DNA from: CAYNWT01 sp964485095
GTDB lineage: Bacteria; Planctomycetota; Planctomycetia; Planctomycetales; Planctomycetaceae
Direction: 5' to 3'
DNA length: 64,000 nt
Assembly (NCBI GenBank): GCA_964485095.1
Contig: CAZAIB010000005.1
Coordinates: 1-64,000, forward strand
This document shows positions 17,176 to 28,363 of the stretch, piece after piece. The translations under genes were made by a program, and so were the position numbers. Each line of letters starts with the position of its first letter. Position 1 is the first letter of the stretch. The notes under the pieces were generated by a model. That model saw nothing but the letters and a program-made list of their open reading frames with translations. It was not told where the DNA came from and did no database searches.

Positions 17176-17610
17176 CTAGTTTAACGCATTCAGCACGGCA
17201 TTCCGTGCACGTTCTCCAGATTGTTCGATTTCAGCCAGTGAGTCGGCACATAAGCTCCGTACCCGAGCCACCAGGCGGAACTCGCCCAGGTCAAGTAGCG
17301 CGGCTACGCAGCGCCCGCAAACTTCGCGAACATAAGCGTCACCGGCGCGCGTCGTGTTGTTGATGCGGTCAATACAACGCCGCGCGACGATACGGGCTTC
17401 GGCGATTTCTCCGTTGGCTTTGTGCTTTCTGATTGCCGCGATGCAGCGCTTCGTGTCGTCGCCCAGGCTCTTGTTAACCCGAGCTACGGCGCTATCGACC
17501 AGTTGGGCGCATTCGGTGGCGAAGTCTTCCGGGGTTTGAGCCTGCACTGTACTACTGGAAGTACAAATGACAGTGGTGGCAAGAAGGGCGAGTGTTGCGA
17601 GCTGTTTCAT
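17176..17610 (-). CDS. Small secreted helical protein, unknown function
   Basis: The start is set at MKQLATLALL because a GGAGATC ribosome binding site lies directly upstream and a signal peptide ending at VQAQT follows; the longer open frame upstream is not needed. The mature 120 residues are predicted to be all helical, with regularly spaced Cys residues (EFATEC-like FATECAQL, KRCIAAI, ARRCIDRI, VCGRCVAALL, LCADSL). This suggests a small helical-repeat protein stabilised by disulfides, similar to an uncharacterised planctomycete family. It has no operon partner. Confidence 0.65.
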   Translation of the reverse strand: MKQLATLALLATTVICTSSSTVQAQTPEDFATECAQLVDSAVARVNKSLGDDTKRCIAAIRKHKANGEIAEARIVARRCIDRINNTTRAGDAYVREVCGRCVAALLDLGEFRLVARVRSLCADSLAEIEQSGERARNAVLNALN

Positions 17611-17823
17611 GTTGATCTCCGACTTTTCCTGGTTGACGCGCAACAAACGTCGCGCGATTAGAATGGATGAGTCCAAATGTGTGAGCCGGATCCGGGCTTT
17701 ACGCGTTCTTATGGACTCACAGCATGAGTGACAGTCGCGACCGGTTTTCGTGCAGCTATTGAAGAAGTTTTTCAAGACTGCGATAAGCTAGCTCGGCTTC
17801 GGCTACGTATGGGTAGGAACGAT

Positions 17824-18507
17824 ATGAGTGTGATTGTTGTGACGGGAGTTTCCCGCGGTTTGGGTCGTGAGATGGCGTTGGGGTTTGCCGCTGCTGGTCA
17901 TACTGTTTGCGGGTGTGGCACGTCTGAGGAACTCACAACGTCATTGCAGAGTGAACTCGGTTCGGAACACAGCATTTCGGTTGTTGATGTTTCGTCAGAC
18001 ACAGTCGTGGCAGAATGGGCGTCTCGCGTCGTGGAGGATTTCGGTGCGCCTAAGTTCCTGATTAACAACGCGGCTGTGATTAACCCCAACGCACCGCTGT
18101 GGGATGTCGATGCGGCGACGTTTGATCGTCTAACCGCGGTCAACATCAACGGGATCGCAAATACGATTCGTCACTTTGTTCCCGCGATGATGGAAGCAGG
18201 CCGCGGGGTCATCGTGAACTTCAGCAGCGGATGGGGCCGCAGTGCGGCGGCAGATGTGGCTCCGTATTGCGCGTCGAAGTGGGCGGTGGAGGGACTCACG
18301 AAATCGCTGGCTGCCGAATTGCCGGCTGGGCTGGCGGCGGTTCCGCTAAACCCGGGTATCATCAACACGGACATGTTGCAGAGTTGTTTCTCCGGCGGCG
18401 CGAACCAGTTTCCTTCGGCTCAGCAGTGGGCTGAAGCGGCGGTTCCGTTCATTCTGCAAATGGGTGACAGGGACAACGGGCAGTCGCTAAGTGTTCCAGG
18501 CTTCTAA
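17824..18507 (+). CDS. Short-chain dehydrogenase/reductase
   Basis: The start is placed at ATG 17824 with AGGA five bases upstream; the frame is open further upstream. The Rossmann motif TGVSRGLG (residues about 7-14) binds NAD(P), NNAA is present at about residues 78-81, and the catalytic Ser and YxxxK are in NFSSGWG and YCASKWA. A length of 227 residues is slightly short for a classical SDR but complete. The Arg in the glycine loop suggests NADPH preference, which is inference. The substrate is unknown. It converges on the RsbW-like gene. Confidence 0.88.
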   Translation: MSVIVVTGVSRGLGREMALGFAAAGHTVCGCGTSEELTTSLQSELGSEHSISVVDVSSDTVVAEWASRVVEDFGAPKFLINNAAVINPNAPLWDVDAATFDRLTAVNINGIANTIRHFVPAMMEAGRGVIVNFSSGWGRSAAADVAPYCASKWAVEGLTKSLAAELPAGLAAVPLNPGIINTDMLQSCFSGGANQFPSAQQWAEAAVPFILQMGDRDNGQSLSVPGF

Positions 18508-18532
18508 GCCGATGCCGTGATGCCGCCAGCGT

Positions 18533-18967
18533 TTAAACGCTTGCTTCCTGACCCAGCAACTTCGACATCACCAACCGGTTGCCCTTTTCGTTGTACTCAG
18601 CCGAGTCCATAAACGACTTAATAAGCAACACGCCACGTCCTGACGCGCGGCCGAGGTTTTCGTCGGCGGTTGGGTCGGGCAGGGCGTCCAGAGTGAATCC
18701 GTCGCCTTCGTCTTCGATCTCAATCGTGACCGTCGCATTGTCAACAGTGGACTTCACGAACACGTTCTTGTCCGGAGCCATCTTGTTGCCGTGCTTCATC
18801 GCGTTGGTCAAAGCTTCTTCCAGAGCCAGCCGGATGGCAAACTCGTCACGCTTGGTTGACCCGGCTTGCTGGATCTGAGACACAATCCGTTCGTGCACAA
18901 TTTGCTGCGCAGCGAAGTCGCTGGGCAGCGTGAATTCGAGGGACTTCGGTGTGGCTGTATTGACCAC
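18533..18967 (-). CDS. RsbW-like anti-sigma regulatory kinase (GHKL ATPase)
   Basis: The 144-residue protein is a single GHKL domain: N-box EEALTNAMKHGN, G1 box DEGDGF, and G2 box GRGVLLIKSFMD. These bind ATP. Proteins of this size are RsbW/SpoIIAB-like Ser kinases that bind a sigma factor or phosphorylate a STAS antagonist, or act within larger phosphatase systems. A STAS protein is encoded at 4243-4623 but is not adjacent, so pairing is only a possibility. It is divergent from the M3 peptidase gene. Confidence 0.88.
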   Translation of the reverse strand: MVNTATPKSLEFTLPSDFAAQQIVHERIVSQIQQAGSTKRDEFAIRLALEEALTNAMKHGNKMAPDKNVFVKSTVDNATVTIEIEDEGDGFTLDALPDPTADENLGRASGRGVLLIKSFMDSAEYNEKGNRLVMSKLLGQEASV

Positions 18968-19133
18968 TTCCGTTACTTCCGCAAGATGTGCAAGAACTGA
19001 AGGACGCTTTTAACAACAGCTTTATATCCACGAGTATGCCGTGGATTAATAAATTGTAAAGACAACAGGGGAAAGGACGCACTAGCAGTCCGCGAACCTG
19101 ATCATTCACTCATCGATATTCGGGAGCCGCCTT

Positions 19134-21209
<2,076 letters not shown>

Positions 21210-21379
21210 TCAGATCCTGCGTTGCGTGTCACGACTCGGGTGAGATGAAGCTGCAGGTTCCGGGTGAACAAAGGGTCAAAGTTGGGCCTTCGACAGGATT
21301 CGCTTGTGTACGGTTGCACCGCGTGCCATTCTAAGTCCTGCTAAACACGGTTTGATAACTCTCTCCAAGACTTTGGGTC

Positions 21380-21967
21380 ATGTCTTCAGAGATCAATTTT
21401 TGCAAACTGCTGGCGGACGCTCAGGCAGGTGACCAATCGTCGATTGAACGGTTGATGCTGCTTTACCGTTCCACGGTTAGCAGTGAGACCCGCAAGTTTG
21501 TTGGTTCGTTGAAGTCCGATGTCAGCGTCAGTGACATCGAGCAGGAAACGTGGATTCGCGTTTGGACTCGGCTACCAGGATTTTCCGGTTCGGATGAGGA
21601 CGAAGCCTGTCAAAGGATGTTCGTCGCTTGGCTGAAGGTTACGACTCACCGAGTGGGCCTGAGCATCATTGAAGCCGGCCAGGCGAAGAAGCGTGGCGGT
21701 GACCGGCAGCCGATGTCGCTTGAGCAACCTCTCAGAGATTCCACGAAGTCGCCGAGTTCGATCGTTCGCGGTCGTGAAGAACGGACTCAACTTTCCGCAG
21801 CCATCGGTGCGATCGACAGTCCGGAAATGGCTGAGATCGTGCAGTTGCACTACTTCGAGGGGCTCTCGATCGTCCAGATTGCTGAACGAACCGGCCTGAC
21901 CGTTCATCAGGTGCGTTACCGCATCAGTCAGGCTTTGAAAGACCTGGGACACCAGCTGGACGATTAA
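21380..21967 (+). CDS. ECF sigma factor linked to a Ser/Thr kinase
   Basis: The 195-residue protein has sigma region 2 (SSIERLMLLYRSTVSSETRKF, ending in DIEQETWIRVWTRL) and region 4 (IDSPEMAEIVQLHYFEGLSIVQIAERTG, with the helix-turn-helix LTVHQVRYRISQAL). It lies upstream of a small repeat protein and a WD40 Ser/Thr kinase on the same strand. Planctomycete ECF groups that neighbour Ser/Thr kinases are known from comparative surveys, with no membrane anti-sigma factor; kinase-based control is therefore a sensible inference. Confidence 0.88.
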   Translation: MSSEINFCKLLADAQAGDQSSIERLMLLYRSTVSSETRKFVGSLKSDVSVSDIEQETWIRVWTRLPGFSGSDEDEACQRMFVAWLKVTTHRVGLSIIEAGQAKKRGGDRQPMSLEQPLRDSTKSPSSIVRGREERTQLSAAIGAIDSPEMAEIVQLHYFEGLSIVQIAERTGLTVHQVRYRISQALKDLGHQLDD

Positions 21968-22213
21968 ATGCAGAAATCCGCACTCATTACGTCCTGACAT
22001 CCATATCGAAACATTTTTGCCAGGAAAGTTTTGAACGAAGCTTCCTGAATCCTATCTATGACATTGGGCCATGTCGTCGGTGACAGACTCCTACCTTCTT
22101 CCATCGCTTGCTTCGGTGCGTTTCACGATTCACCGTCTGTGCGTGGGTCGCAGACGTCACGGCTCAAGTTTGACACCTTTTGAGCGACCCCAAAATCCTT
22201 TAGGAGACCCCAA

Positions 22214-22738
22214 GTGCCGAATCCGCGACACAATCCTTGCCTGCCCCATCAAACTCACGCCTACGACCCGGTCAGCATGACGTGGAGGTGTGTTGACAAC
22301 GCGCCAGACTGTGGACCGTTCATGTCATCAGCCCGGCCACCACTCATGTCATCAGCTGGACCACCGCCCATGTCATCGGCCCCACCGCCACCGCCACCAC
22401 CGCCGATTACTTGTGCAGTTGGGCAACACCCTGAGTGGGATTGCGCCGGCAATAGGTGGATCTGTGTTGAACGCCCTTCCGCTATCTCTTGCGCCGTCGG
22501 TCAACATCCTGAGTGGGATGAGGCGCGCGGTGAATGGATTTGCGTCCAGGATGAACTAGTAAGTGCGTTGCCGCCGCAGTGTCCACCAGGGAAATGCGCC
22601 GTTCAATTGGCTGATGGATCTTGGTGTTGTGTTGATGAACCTTCTCCGGTGCCGGATCTGAGCCTGGACATAGAGCCAGACTGCCGCGAAGAACCGACCA
22701 TCGTGCTTTATAAGAATGGAACGTGGAAGTTTCTTTGA
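22214..22738 (+). CDS. Small Cys/Trp-repeat protein between ECF sigma and kinase genes
   Basis: The gene starts at GTG with an AGGAG ribosome binding site seven bases upstream, which supports a real gene despite the unusual composition. The 174-residue product has four imperfect repeats of about 20-25 residues, each running from a Cys to W-x-C-V. The two best copies share CAVGQHPEWD followed by WICV, and the others read CLPHQTH...TWRCVD and CAVQLADGSWCCVDE. Between repeats 1 and 2 lies a Met-Ser-Ser / poly-Pro stretch with eight consecutive prolines. No signal peptide or transmembrane helix is visible, so paired Cys could bind metal in the cytoplasm. No family is recognised. Confidence 0.7.
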   Translation: MPNPRHNPCLPHQTHAYDPVSMTWRCVDNAPDCGPFMSSARPPLMSSAGPPPMSSAPPPPPPPPITCAVGQHPEWDCAGNRWICVERPSAISCAVGQHPEWDEARGEWICVQDELVSALPPQCPPGKCAVQLADGSWCCVDEPSPVPDLSLDIEPDCREEPTIVLYKNGTWKFL

Positions 22739-22800
22739 GACTGACGGCGGCTCAGGCAACGCCACCAACGCCACGTATTTGTAGAACTGTTGTTTAGATA

Positions 22801-25800
22801 ATGAGCGAATCGACAAATCAGGATTCATCTGAACGCGACAGCAGGATCGAAAAGCTCGTGGACGAGTTTGTTCATGCCTGTCGTTTGGGTGACCTGATCA
22901 GTCGTGACGAAATCGTTGCGGCAAATCCGGAACTGGAGCCGGAATTGTCGCGTCGACTCGTGTTCGCAGAATCTCTCGTTGAAGCGTTCCAAAAAGCGGA
23001 AAGCGAACAGACAACTCAGCTTCCGCCCCGCAATGTCAGCGAACGACTGCGTTGTCCGCATTGCGGCAATATCGTTCAGGTTGTGGATGACAGCGACGAG
23101 ATTACGTGTGGCGGTTGCGGCAGCAGCATTGATCGCGATGAGGAGGCGACTCATGTTTACTCGCCGTCATCGACCCGAATTGCACACTTCGACTTGGTTG
23201 ATCGTGTCGGGCGCGGTGGATTTGGAGTTGTCTATCGGGCGAAGGATACGCGACTGAATCGCGATGTGGCGTTGAAGATTCCTCGGCGTGGTCACTTTGG
23301 GACGAAAGAGGAAGAGGACCGGTTCTTGCGTGAGGCGCGGAGTGCGGCGAGTCTCAAACACCCGAACATTGTGCAGGTCTACGAGGTTGGCACGGAACGC
23401 GGTTCGCACTACATCGCGACCGAGTTTATTGACGGCCGAAACCTCTCAGACGTCGTCAAGGCACAACTGCTGGACTTTCGCAGAACGGCCACATTGTTGG
23501 CGAAGATTGCCGCGGCTCTGGACTATGCTCACAACCACGGAGTGATCCATCGGGACGTCAAACCGGCCAACATTCTGGTTGATGCCAACGACGAACCCTA
23601 CCTGGCCGACTTTGGCTTGGCCCGAAACGATGAACCCGCAATCACAGTCACGCGAGACGGTGAAGTGCTGGGCACGCCCGCGTACATGTCACCAGAACAG
23701 GCCGCAGCAGAACACTCGCGACTTGACCGACGCAGCGATATTTACAGCCTCGGCGTAACACTGTTTCGGATGCTTAGCGGCGAATTACCCTTTCGCGGCA
23801 GCCGCCGTATGTTGTTAAGCAAAGTGTTGAACGACGATCCGCCTTTGGTTCGTTCGCTAAACGAATCCGCACCACGCGATCTGGAAACCATCGCACTGCG
23901 CGCGATGGAGAAGGCTCCTGAAAAGCGATACCAAACGGCTTCGGAATTCGGACAGGAACTTCAGCGCTGGTTGGCCGGTGATCCAATTTTGGCTCGGCCA
24001 ATTTCCAGCCTTGAACGCGCATGGCGATGGTGCAGGAAGCGCCCGTTGATCGCATCGTTGCTGGCGACCATCGCACTGTTGCTGTGTTCAATCGGTATTG
24101 GCGGTGTGGTGTGGGGTGTCCGCGAAGCCCGTCTTAAGGAAGTCGCACAAGCCAGCGATATTGAAAGTCGAGAACGACTCTCAAGTGCGCTGGCGGATTC
24201 AGCGGCTGAGAAGCTTAACGACGACGACAGCTTCGGTTCGCTGCCGTATGCGGTTGAAGCACTCGGTGTCCGCCAGACACTGGATTCGAACGCAGAACAT
24301 CTCACGCGAATTCAATTGGAATCGACGCTCGCCAACAGCCCGAGGTTGTTGCATCTGGAGGAGATTGGTGAGAGCGTTGGTTACATTGCGCGTCGTCCGG
24401 ACGGACAAGGGTTTGCGGTCGCATCTGGTAAAACCGTCCGTCGATACGACATGAACTGGCGCAGGTTGCAACCTGATTTACGTTCGCAGCACATCGCGGC
24501 AATTGTTGCCTTCAGCGACGACAGCGAACGCGTGCTGGCATTCGAAAAAGATTACAACGATCAGGGCGGGGCAACGGTGTGGACCACTGCGGATGGCCGG
24601 CGAACAGCCAGCATTACACATCCGGGTCTGTGGGACGCGGTTCTTAACCCTGAAGGCACGCTTGTGGCTACCGGAGGCGGTGTCACCGAAGCCGAGACGC
24701 GTGTCTGGTCGGTCGTTGACGGAGGCTTGAAGTCAACGTTCAGGCAGGGTGGAGTTAATGTGTCGGATGTTACGTTCTCTCCCGACGGAAAGAACCTGGT
24801 TGCTTCGGCAGTCGAACCGTTGCCCGGGGTGTCCAGGTACTTCCTTAGTCGCTGGACGTTGGCGACAGATGAGGAGACGAAGCTTCCAATTGTTGAATCC
24901 GAATACGTCAAGCCGATGTTTCTCAAGGACGGTCGCCTGTTGGCCGTCGCTGAGTCTGGTCTGATGCGGCGGTATGACGCTGGCGGGGAAATCGACGAAT
25001 CATTCCGGCTTCAGGTTGGACCTACAGGTTCGATGGTAAGGCTCGACAGCAACGACATTCTCACGCGTGCCAACGGGGCGGTTCGGATCTGGGATCTGAC
25101 AGTTCCGCGACTGCGACTCGGCCCGATTAGTCACGGTGGTCCGATTTATTCCGACGCCGTTTCACCGGATGGAACGATGTTCGCGACAGCCGGAGAGCAT
25201 GATCGCGTTAATGTGTTCCGAATGGCAACGGGCGAACGAGTAGGCCCGGCTATCGGTCACGGGGCCACTGTGCGATCTATTGAATTCCTTAGCAACACGA
25301 TTCTTGCAACGGGAACCACATCCGGCGTTCTGAAGATCTGGGATCTGTCCGGAATCACTCGCGGTAGCACACTCCTGAAACACTCTGGCGGTCTAAGTAA
25401 TTCGCAATTCAGTCCGGACTCGAAGCGAGTTTCGACTACCTCCTATATCCAGTCGGGGCAGGCCACTCTCTGGAACCGAGCGACCGGCGAACAGATTGGC
25501 CAGGTCGAACATGGTTCGCCGGCTCTAGTGTCCGCGTTCTCACTGGACGGGCAAACGCTGGTCTCAGGCGATTCGAAAGGTGGGTTGCTGGTGCGCAGCG
25601 GGCTTGGAGGCGCGGAGCAACCGGAATCGCTTGAAGCTGCAGGCTCTGTGCAGAAGATTCGATTTTCGCCCACTGACACCGACGTGTTTGCCACGACCAA
25701 TGATACCGGTGAGATTCGCATTTGGCGTCGCGGCGATGCGAATTCGATTCGACTGTTCGAACATGAGAAAATGGTGCGCGGACTGCAATTCGATCCGACG

Positions 25801-26583
25801 GGGCAGTTCCTGGCGTCGGCCAGTGACGATCAGACGGCACGCGTTTGGAACCTCAAGTCTGGTAACCAGGAAGGCCGGACACTTCGCGATAGTGCAAAGA
25901 TTTGGTGGTGCCGGTTCTCACCTGATGGCAAACTGTTGGCGACCAGTGGTGACAGCGGAGACATTATCTTCTGGAATTGGAGAACCGGCGAAGCTGTCAG
26001 TCGCTTCTCACTATCCCGTCCGCAACGAACGTTTGACTTCAGCCCGGATGGCACGGAGATGTGCTCGATCAGTGGTTCTGGTCTTGTTCGCATTTGGGAC
26101 ATTCAGGATGACTCAGAGCCGCGGTGGTCGTTTTCGCATCCGCTCATCCGGACGGCCGATTGGCACCCGACGCTGCCATTGGTTGTCGCCGCGGGTGATC
26201 GGAAAGGCGAATTGGGCAGGCCCTATGCTCGGATTTGGGACACATCGTCCGGGCTGCCGCTAAGCCCAAAGCTACCCCATGCTGGTTCTGCTCGGGCTCA
26301 TTTCTCACCGGATGGAACCGCGATCCTGTCGCATTCGTCGGACACAACGGCACGGATTTGGTTGATCGAACCAACTCACTATGACCTCGAAACGCTGCGG
26401 TCGTTATCGGTTGTGCTTAGCGGTTCGGTGATGAAAGAACGACGACTCGTGCCAGTGTCCGCGGCTGTCCAGGCACGGACCTTTGAGGAACTGCGGAAAC
26501 GAATCCCGGACGAGTTCACACCATCAGAGAAGGAACGCCAGCACTTCGACTCTCTGCATGCACTAAGAAATCAGAATGAGTAA
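22801..26583 (+). CDS. Ser/Thr protein kinase with zinc ribbon, membrane helix and WD40 repeats
   Basis: The 1260-residue protein has, in order: a helical N-terminus (1-75); a zinc ribbon with C85, C88, C103 and C106; a Hanks-type kinase domain (130-400) with GRGGFG loop, VALK lysine (K159), HRD (250-252), DFG (D270-G272) and a PAYMSPEQ activation segment; a transmembrane helix (415-440); a short linker; and WD40-like repeats to about residue 1200 (for example FSPDGKLLATSGDSGDIIFW, ASASDDQTARVW). All catalytic residues are intact. The architecture is typical of planctomycetes, in which the propeller would be extracytoplasmic and could sense a ligand. It follows the Cys/Trp-repeat gene and the ECF sigma gene on the same strand. 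Confidence 0.93.
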   Translation: MSESTNQDSSERDSRIEKLVDEFVHACRLGDLISRDEIVAANPELEPELSRRLVFAESLVEAFQKAESEQTTQLPPRNVSERLRCPHCGNIVQVVDDSDEITCGGCGSSIDRDEEATHVYSPSSTRIAHFDLVDRVGRGGFGVVYRAKDTRLNRDVALKIPRRGHFGTKEEEDRFLREARSAASLKHPNIVQVYEVGTERGSHYIATEFIDGRNLSDVVKAQLLDFRRTATLLAKIAAALDYAHNHGVIHRDVKPANILVDANDEPYLADFGLARNDEPAITVTRDGEVLGTPAYMSPEQAAAEHSRLDRRSDIYSLGVTLFRMLSGELPFRGSRRMLLSKVLNDDPPLVRSLNESAPRDLETIALRAMEKAPEKRYQTASEFGQELQRWLAGDPILARPISSLERAWRWCRKRPLIASLLATIALLLCSIGIGGVVWGVREARLKEVAQASDIESRERLSSALADSAAEKLNDDDSFGSLPYAVEALGVRQTLDSNAEHLTRIQLESTLANSPRLLHLEEIGESVGYIARRPDGQGFAVASGKTVRRYDMNWRRLQPDLRSQHIAAIVAFSDDSERVLAFEKDYNDQGGATVWTTADGRRTASITHPGLWDAVLNPEGTLVATGGGVTEAETRVWSVVDGGLKSTFRQGGVNVSDVTFSPDGKNLVASAVEPLPGVSRYFLSRWTLATDEETKLPIVESEYVKPMFLKDGRLLAVAESGLMRRYDAGGEIDESFRLQVGPTGSMVRLDSNDILTRANGAVRIWDLTVPRLRLGPISHGGPIYSDAVSPDGTMFATAGEHDRVNVFRMATGERVGPAIGHGATVRSIEFLSNTILATGTTSGVLKIWDLSGITRGSTLLKHSGGLSNSQFSPDSKRVSTTSYIQSGQATLWNRATGEQIGQVEHGSPALVSAFSLDGQTLVSGDSKGGLLVRSGLGGAEQPESLEAAGSVQKIRFSPTDTDVFATTNDTGEIRIWRRGDANSIRLFEHEKMVRGLQFDPTGQFLASASDDQTARVWNLKSGNQEGRTLRDSAKIWWCRFSPDGKLLATSGDSGDIIFWNWRTGEAVSRFSLSRPQRTFDFSPDGTEMCSISGSGLVRIWDIQDDSEPRWSFSHPLIRTADWHPTLPLVVAAGDRKGELGRPYARIWDTSSGLPLSPKLPHAGSARAHFSPDGTAILSHSSDTTARIWLIEPTHYDLETLRSLSVVLSGSVMKERRLVPVSAAVQARTFEELRKRIPDEFTPSEKERQHFDSLHALRNQNE

Positions 26584-26838
26584 CTGAGGTCACGCTGTTG
26601 CAAAAGCGTGCTTCAGGATGCAAAAGCTACTTGCCAATGGCCAAACCCGGAAACGCGGCATGCTATTAGTTTGAGCCGCGCTGGTGACTCGAAATCGTCA
26701 GCCAGAATGTCCCGACAGGTCATTACGGGTAACCACATCCGTTGGTCTGAAACCGTTAGGCTGAGTCCTTGGTCTTGCAACCTTCGGTTGAGTCAGTGAA
26801 GATCCCATTGATAAGCATCTTGAATGAGGGGTCTGAGG

Positions 26839-27486
26839 ATGCTGACCGGGCTAATAATACTTTTGCTGGCAATGCCGCTGTTTGTAATAACCGCGCCGCT
26901 TGTCGTTCTTCCTCCGCGAGCCCGCAGGGCTGCCGCTCGCAATTGCTTCCGGTCTGACCGATCGTTTTCCAGGCACCGCGCGACCCACGAAGCCCGAGCG
27001 ATTGTGGATCTTGGTGGAACCATGCTGGTCGTGCTGCTTGTGGTTCTCGCACCATTGGCGGTGGCCGTGGTTGCGGTTCATTCCTGGGTCATCCCCATGC
27101 CGCTGGCGATTGAAGCTGTTCAAACTGACTTTCGGAACCCGCAAGCTTGGGAAGCCAATCCAAAACGCGGACCGTACGAGAGTATTGCAAAACGGCACGA
27201 ACACTTCGTCCTGTCTCGCGGCGGCACACTGGAAGACGCTCGATCCATTCAACGGACGCTCTGGCGAACATCTCCTTTCGTTGCCATGTTGTGGGTGGTG
27301 ACCATGTTTGTTCTGGCCGGTTGGATTTGCCGTCTGTCGCGAAGTGCGTTTTGCGAATACCACACTGGGCTTCGCACACGCACCCTGATACTCAGCAACA
27401 AACGGTACGCCGTCGCACTGTGTAAACAGCCCAACGTAGCGGCCAGACGTCGATACCTGACTGGTTCTCGCGACGCGACTTCTTAA
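26839..27486 (+). CDS. Hypothetical membrane protein
   Basis: The start at MLTGLIILLL is preceded by GAGGGG, better than the ATG 15 bases upstream. The 215-residue product has three hydrophobic segments: residues about 2-25, about 62-82 (MLVVLLVVLAPLAVAVVAV), and about 148-170 (FVAMLWVVTMFVLAGWICRL). A soluble region between the second and third holds the short conserved-looking NPKRGPYESIAKRHEH. No family is recognised. It lies 255 bases after the kinase gene and converges on the GNAT gene. Confidence 0.55.
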   Translation: MLTGLIILLLAMPLFVITAPLVVLPPRARRAAARNCFRSDRSFSRHRATHEARAIVDLGGTMLVVLLVVLAPLAVAVVAVHSWVIPMPLAIEAVQTDFRNPQAWEANPKRGPYESIAKRHEHFVLSRGGTLEDARSIQRTLWRTSPFVAMLWVVTMFVLAGWICRLSRSAFCEYHTGLRTRTLILSNKRYAVALCKQPNVAARRRYLTGSRDATS

Positions 27487-27507
27487 GCGACCAAACTGTG
27501 CAGGTCG

Positions 27508-28347
27508 CTAGCTTGAGCGGACCATCAACGTGATGTCGTAGTCGCCATCGGAGTAAGTGCGCTGCTGACGTTGGACCGGTTCGAACCCGTGCTGCGAATA
27601 GTAAGTTGGCAGGAAGTCCGACACGCAATCCAGGTACAGTGGTTCTGAACCCGACAACTCGTCCGCCGATTCCAGTGCCAGCGCACCGACTCCCTTGCCT
27701 CGATGATCAGGCTGCGTTGCCAACGCACGGAGGAATGGGACTGCATGTGGCGGTGCAACATCCGGCCAGTCAGTCAGAACCTCGTGGCACAGAGTGAACA
27801 CGCCGACAATCGTTTGGTCTTCAATGACTGCGTAGTTTTGACCTGCCGCCTGCCACTTGGAGTATGTCTCCAGCGTGGTCGCCGAAATCCTCTGACGACG
27901 CCCTTTGGCTTTCAGCCACTTAGCGACTGATTGCAAAACCGCGAATGCGGTTTCGAATTGTTCGGGAGTCGTTTGTCCTACACGCAAATTATTGCTTCGT
28001 TTCTCCGCTGCGGCACCGATCGCGCTGACGAACGCGTTGCGTATCTCACTGGCTGACAGGCATTGCTGGTTCTGTTCGAGGAACAGTGCCGGGAACGCTC
28101 GCCCCCATTGCATCTTGACTGCATTCGGTTGCAGGAGTTTCATTAACTCGGCGGACACACGGTGTTGGAGTTCGTTGATGACACGTAGATCTGCCGGCCG
28201 ATCCAGCTGCTCAGGGTCAATAGAATACGAAGCCCGGCCTGACAGCGTCAGTTCGTAAGCGAGTCTCGCGAGGAAAGCCCGTTGTTCGCTGACGCGTAGA
28301 GACTCGATGAATCGCGTGGCTCGGTCGCAGTCTGAATCAACTTCCAT
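27508..28347 (-). CDS. GNAT-family N-acetyltransferase
   Basis: The C-terminal half contains the GNAT fold: a strand with TIVGVFTLCHEVL, then FLRALATQPDHRGKGVGALAL, which holds the acetyl-CoA-binding R/Q-x-x-G-x-G/A pattern (DHRGKGVG), and a terminal YLDCVSDFLPTYYSQHGFEPV. The N-terminal 130 residues are helical and have no recognised family, possibly a substrate domain. The acceptor substrate cannot be predicted. The gene is followed upstream by the SASA gene on the same strand with a 16-base gap, so the two may be co-transcribed. Confidence 0.8.
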   Translation of the reverse strand: MEVDSDCDRATRFIESLRVSEQRAFLARLAYELTLSGRASYSIDPEQLDRPADLRVINELQHRVSAELMKLLQPNAVKMQWGRAFPALFLEQNQQCLSASEIRNAFVSAIGAAAEKRSNNLRVGQTTPEQFETAFAVLQSVAKWLKAKGRRQRISATTLETYSKWQAAGQNYAVIEDQTIVGVFTLCHEVLTDWPDVAPPHAVPFLRALATQPDHRGKGVGALALESADELSGSEPLYLDCVSDFLPTYYSQHGFEPVQRQQRTYSDGDYDITLMVRSS

Positions 28348-28363
28348 TGTGGACTTGATCTCC

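Noticed and set aside
22071..22280. 69-residue frame upstream of the Cys/Trp-repeat gene
   Set aside because: It overlaps the start of a better supported gene with an AGGAG site, is basic and Ser-rich, and has no ribosome binding site.
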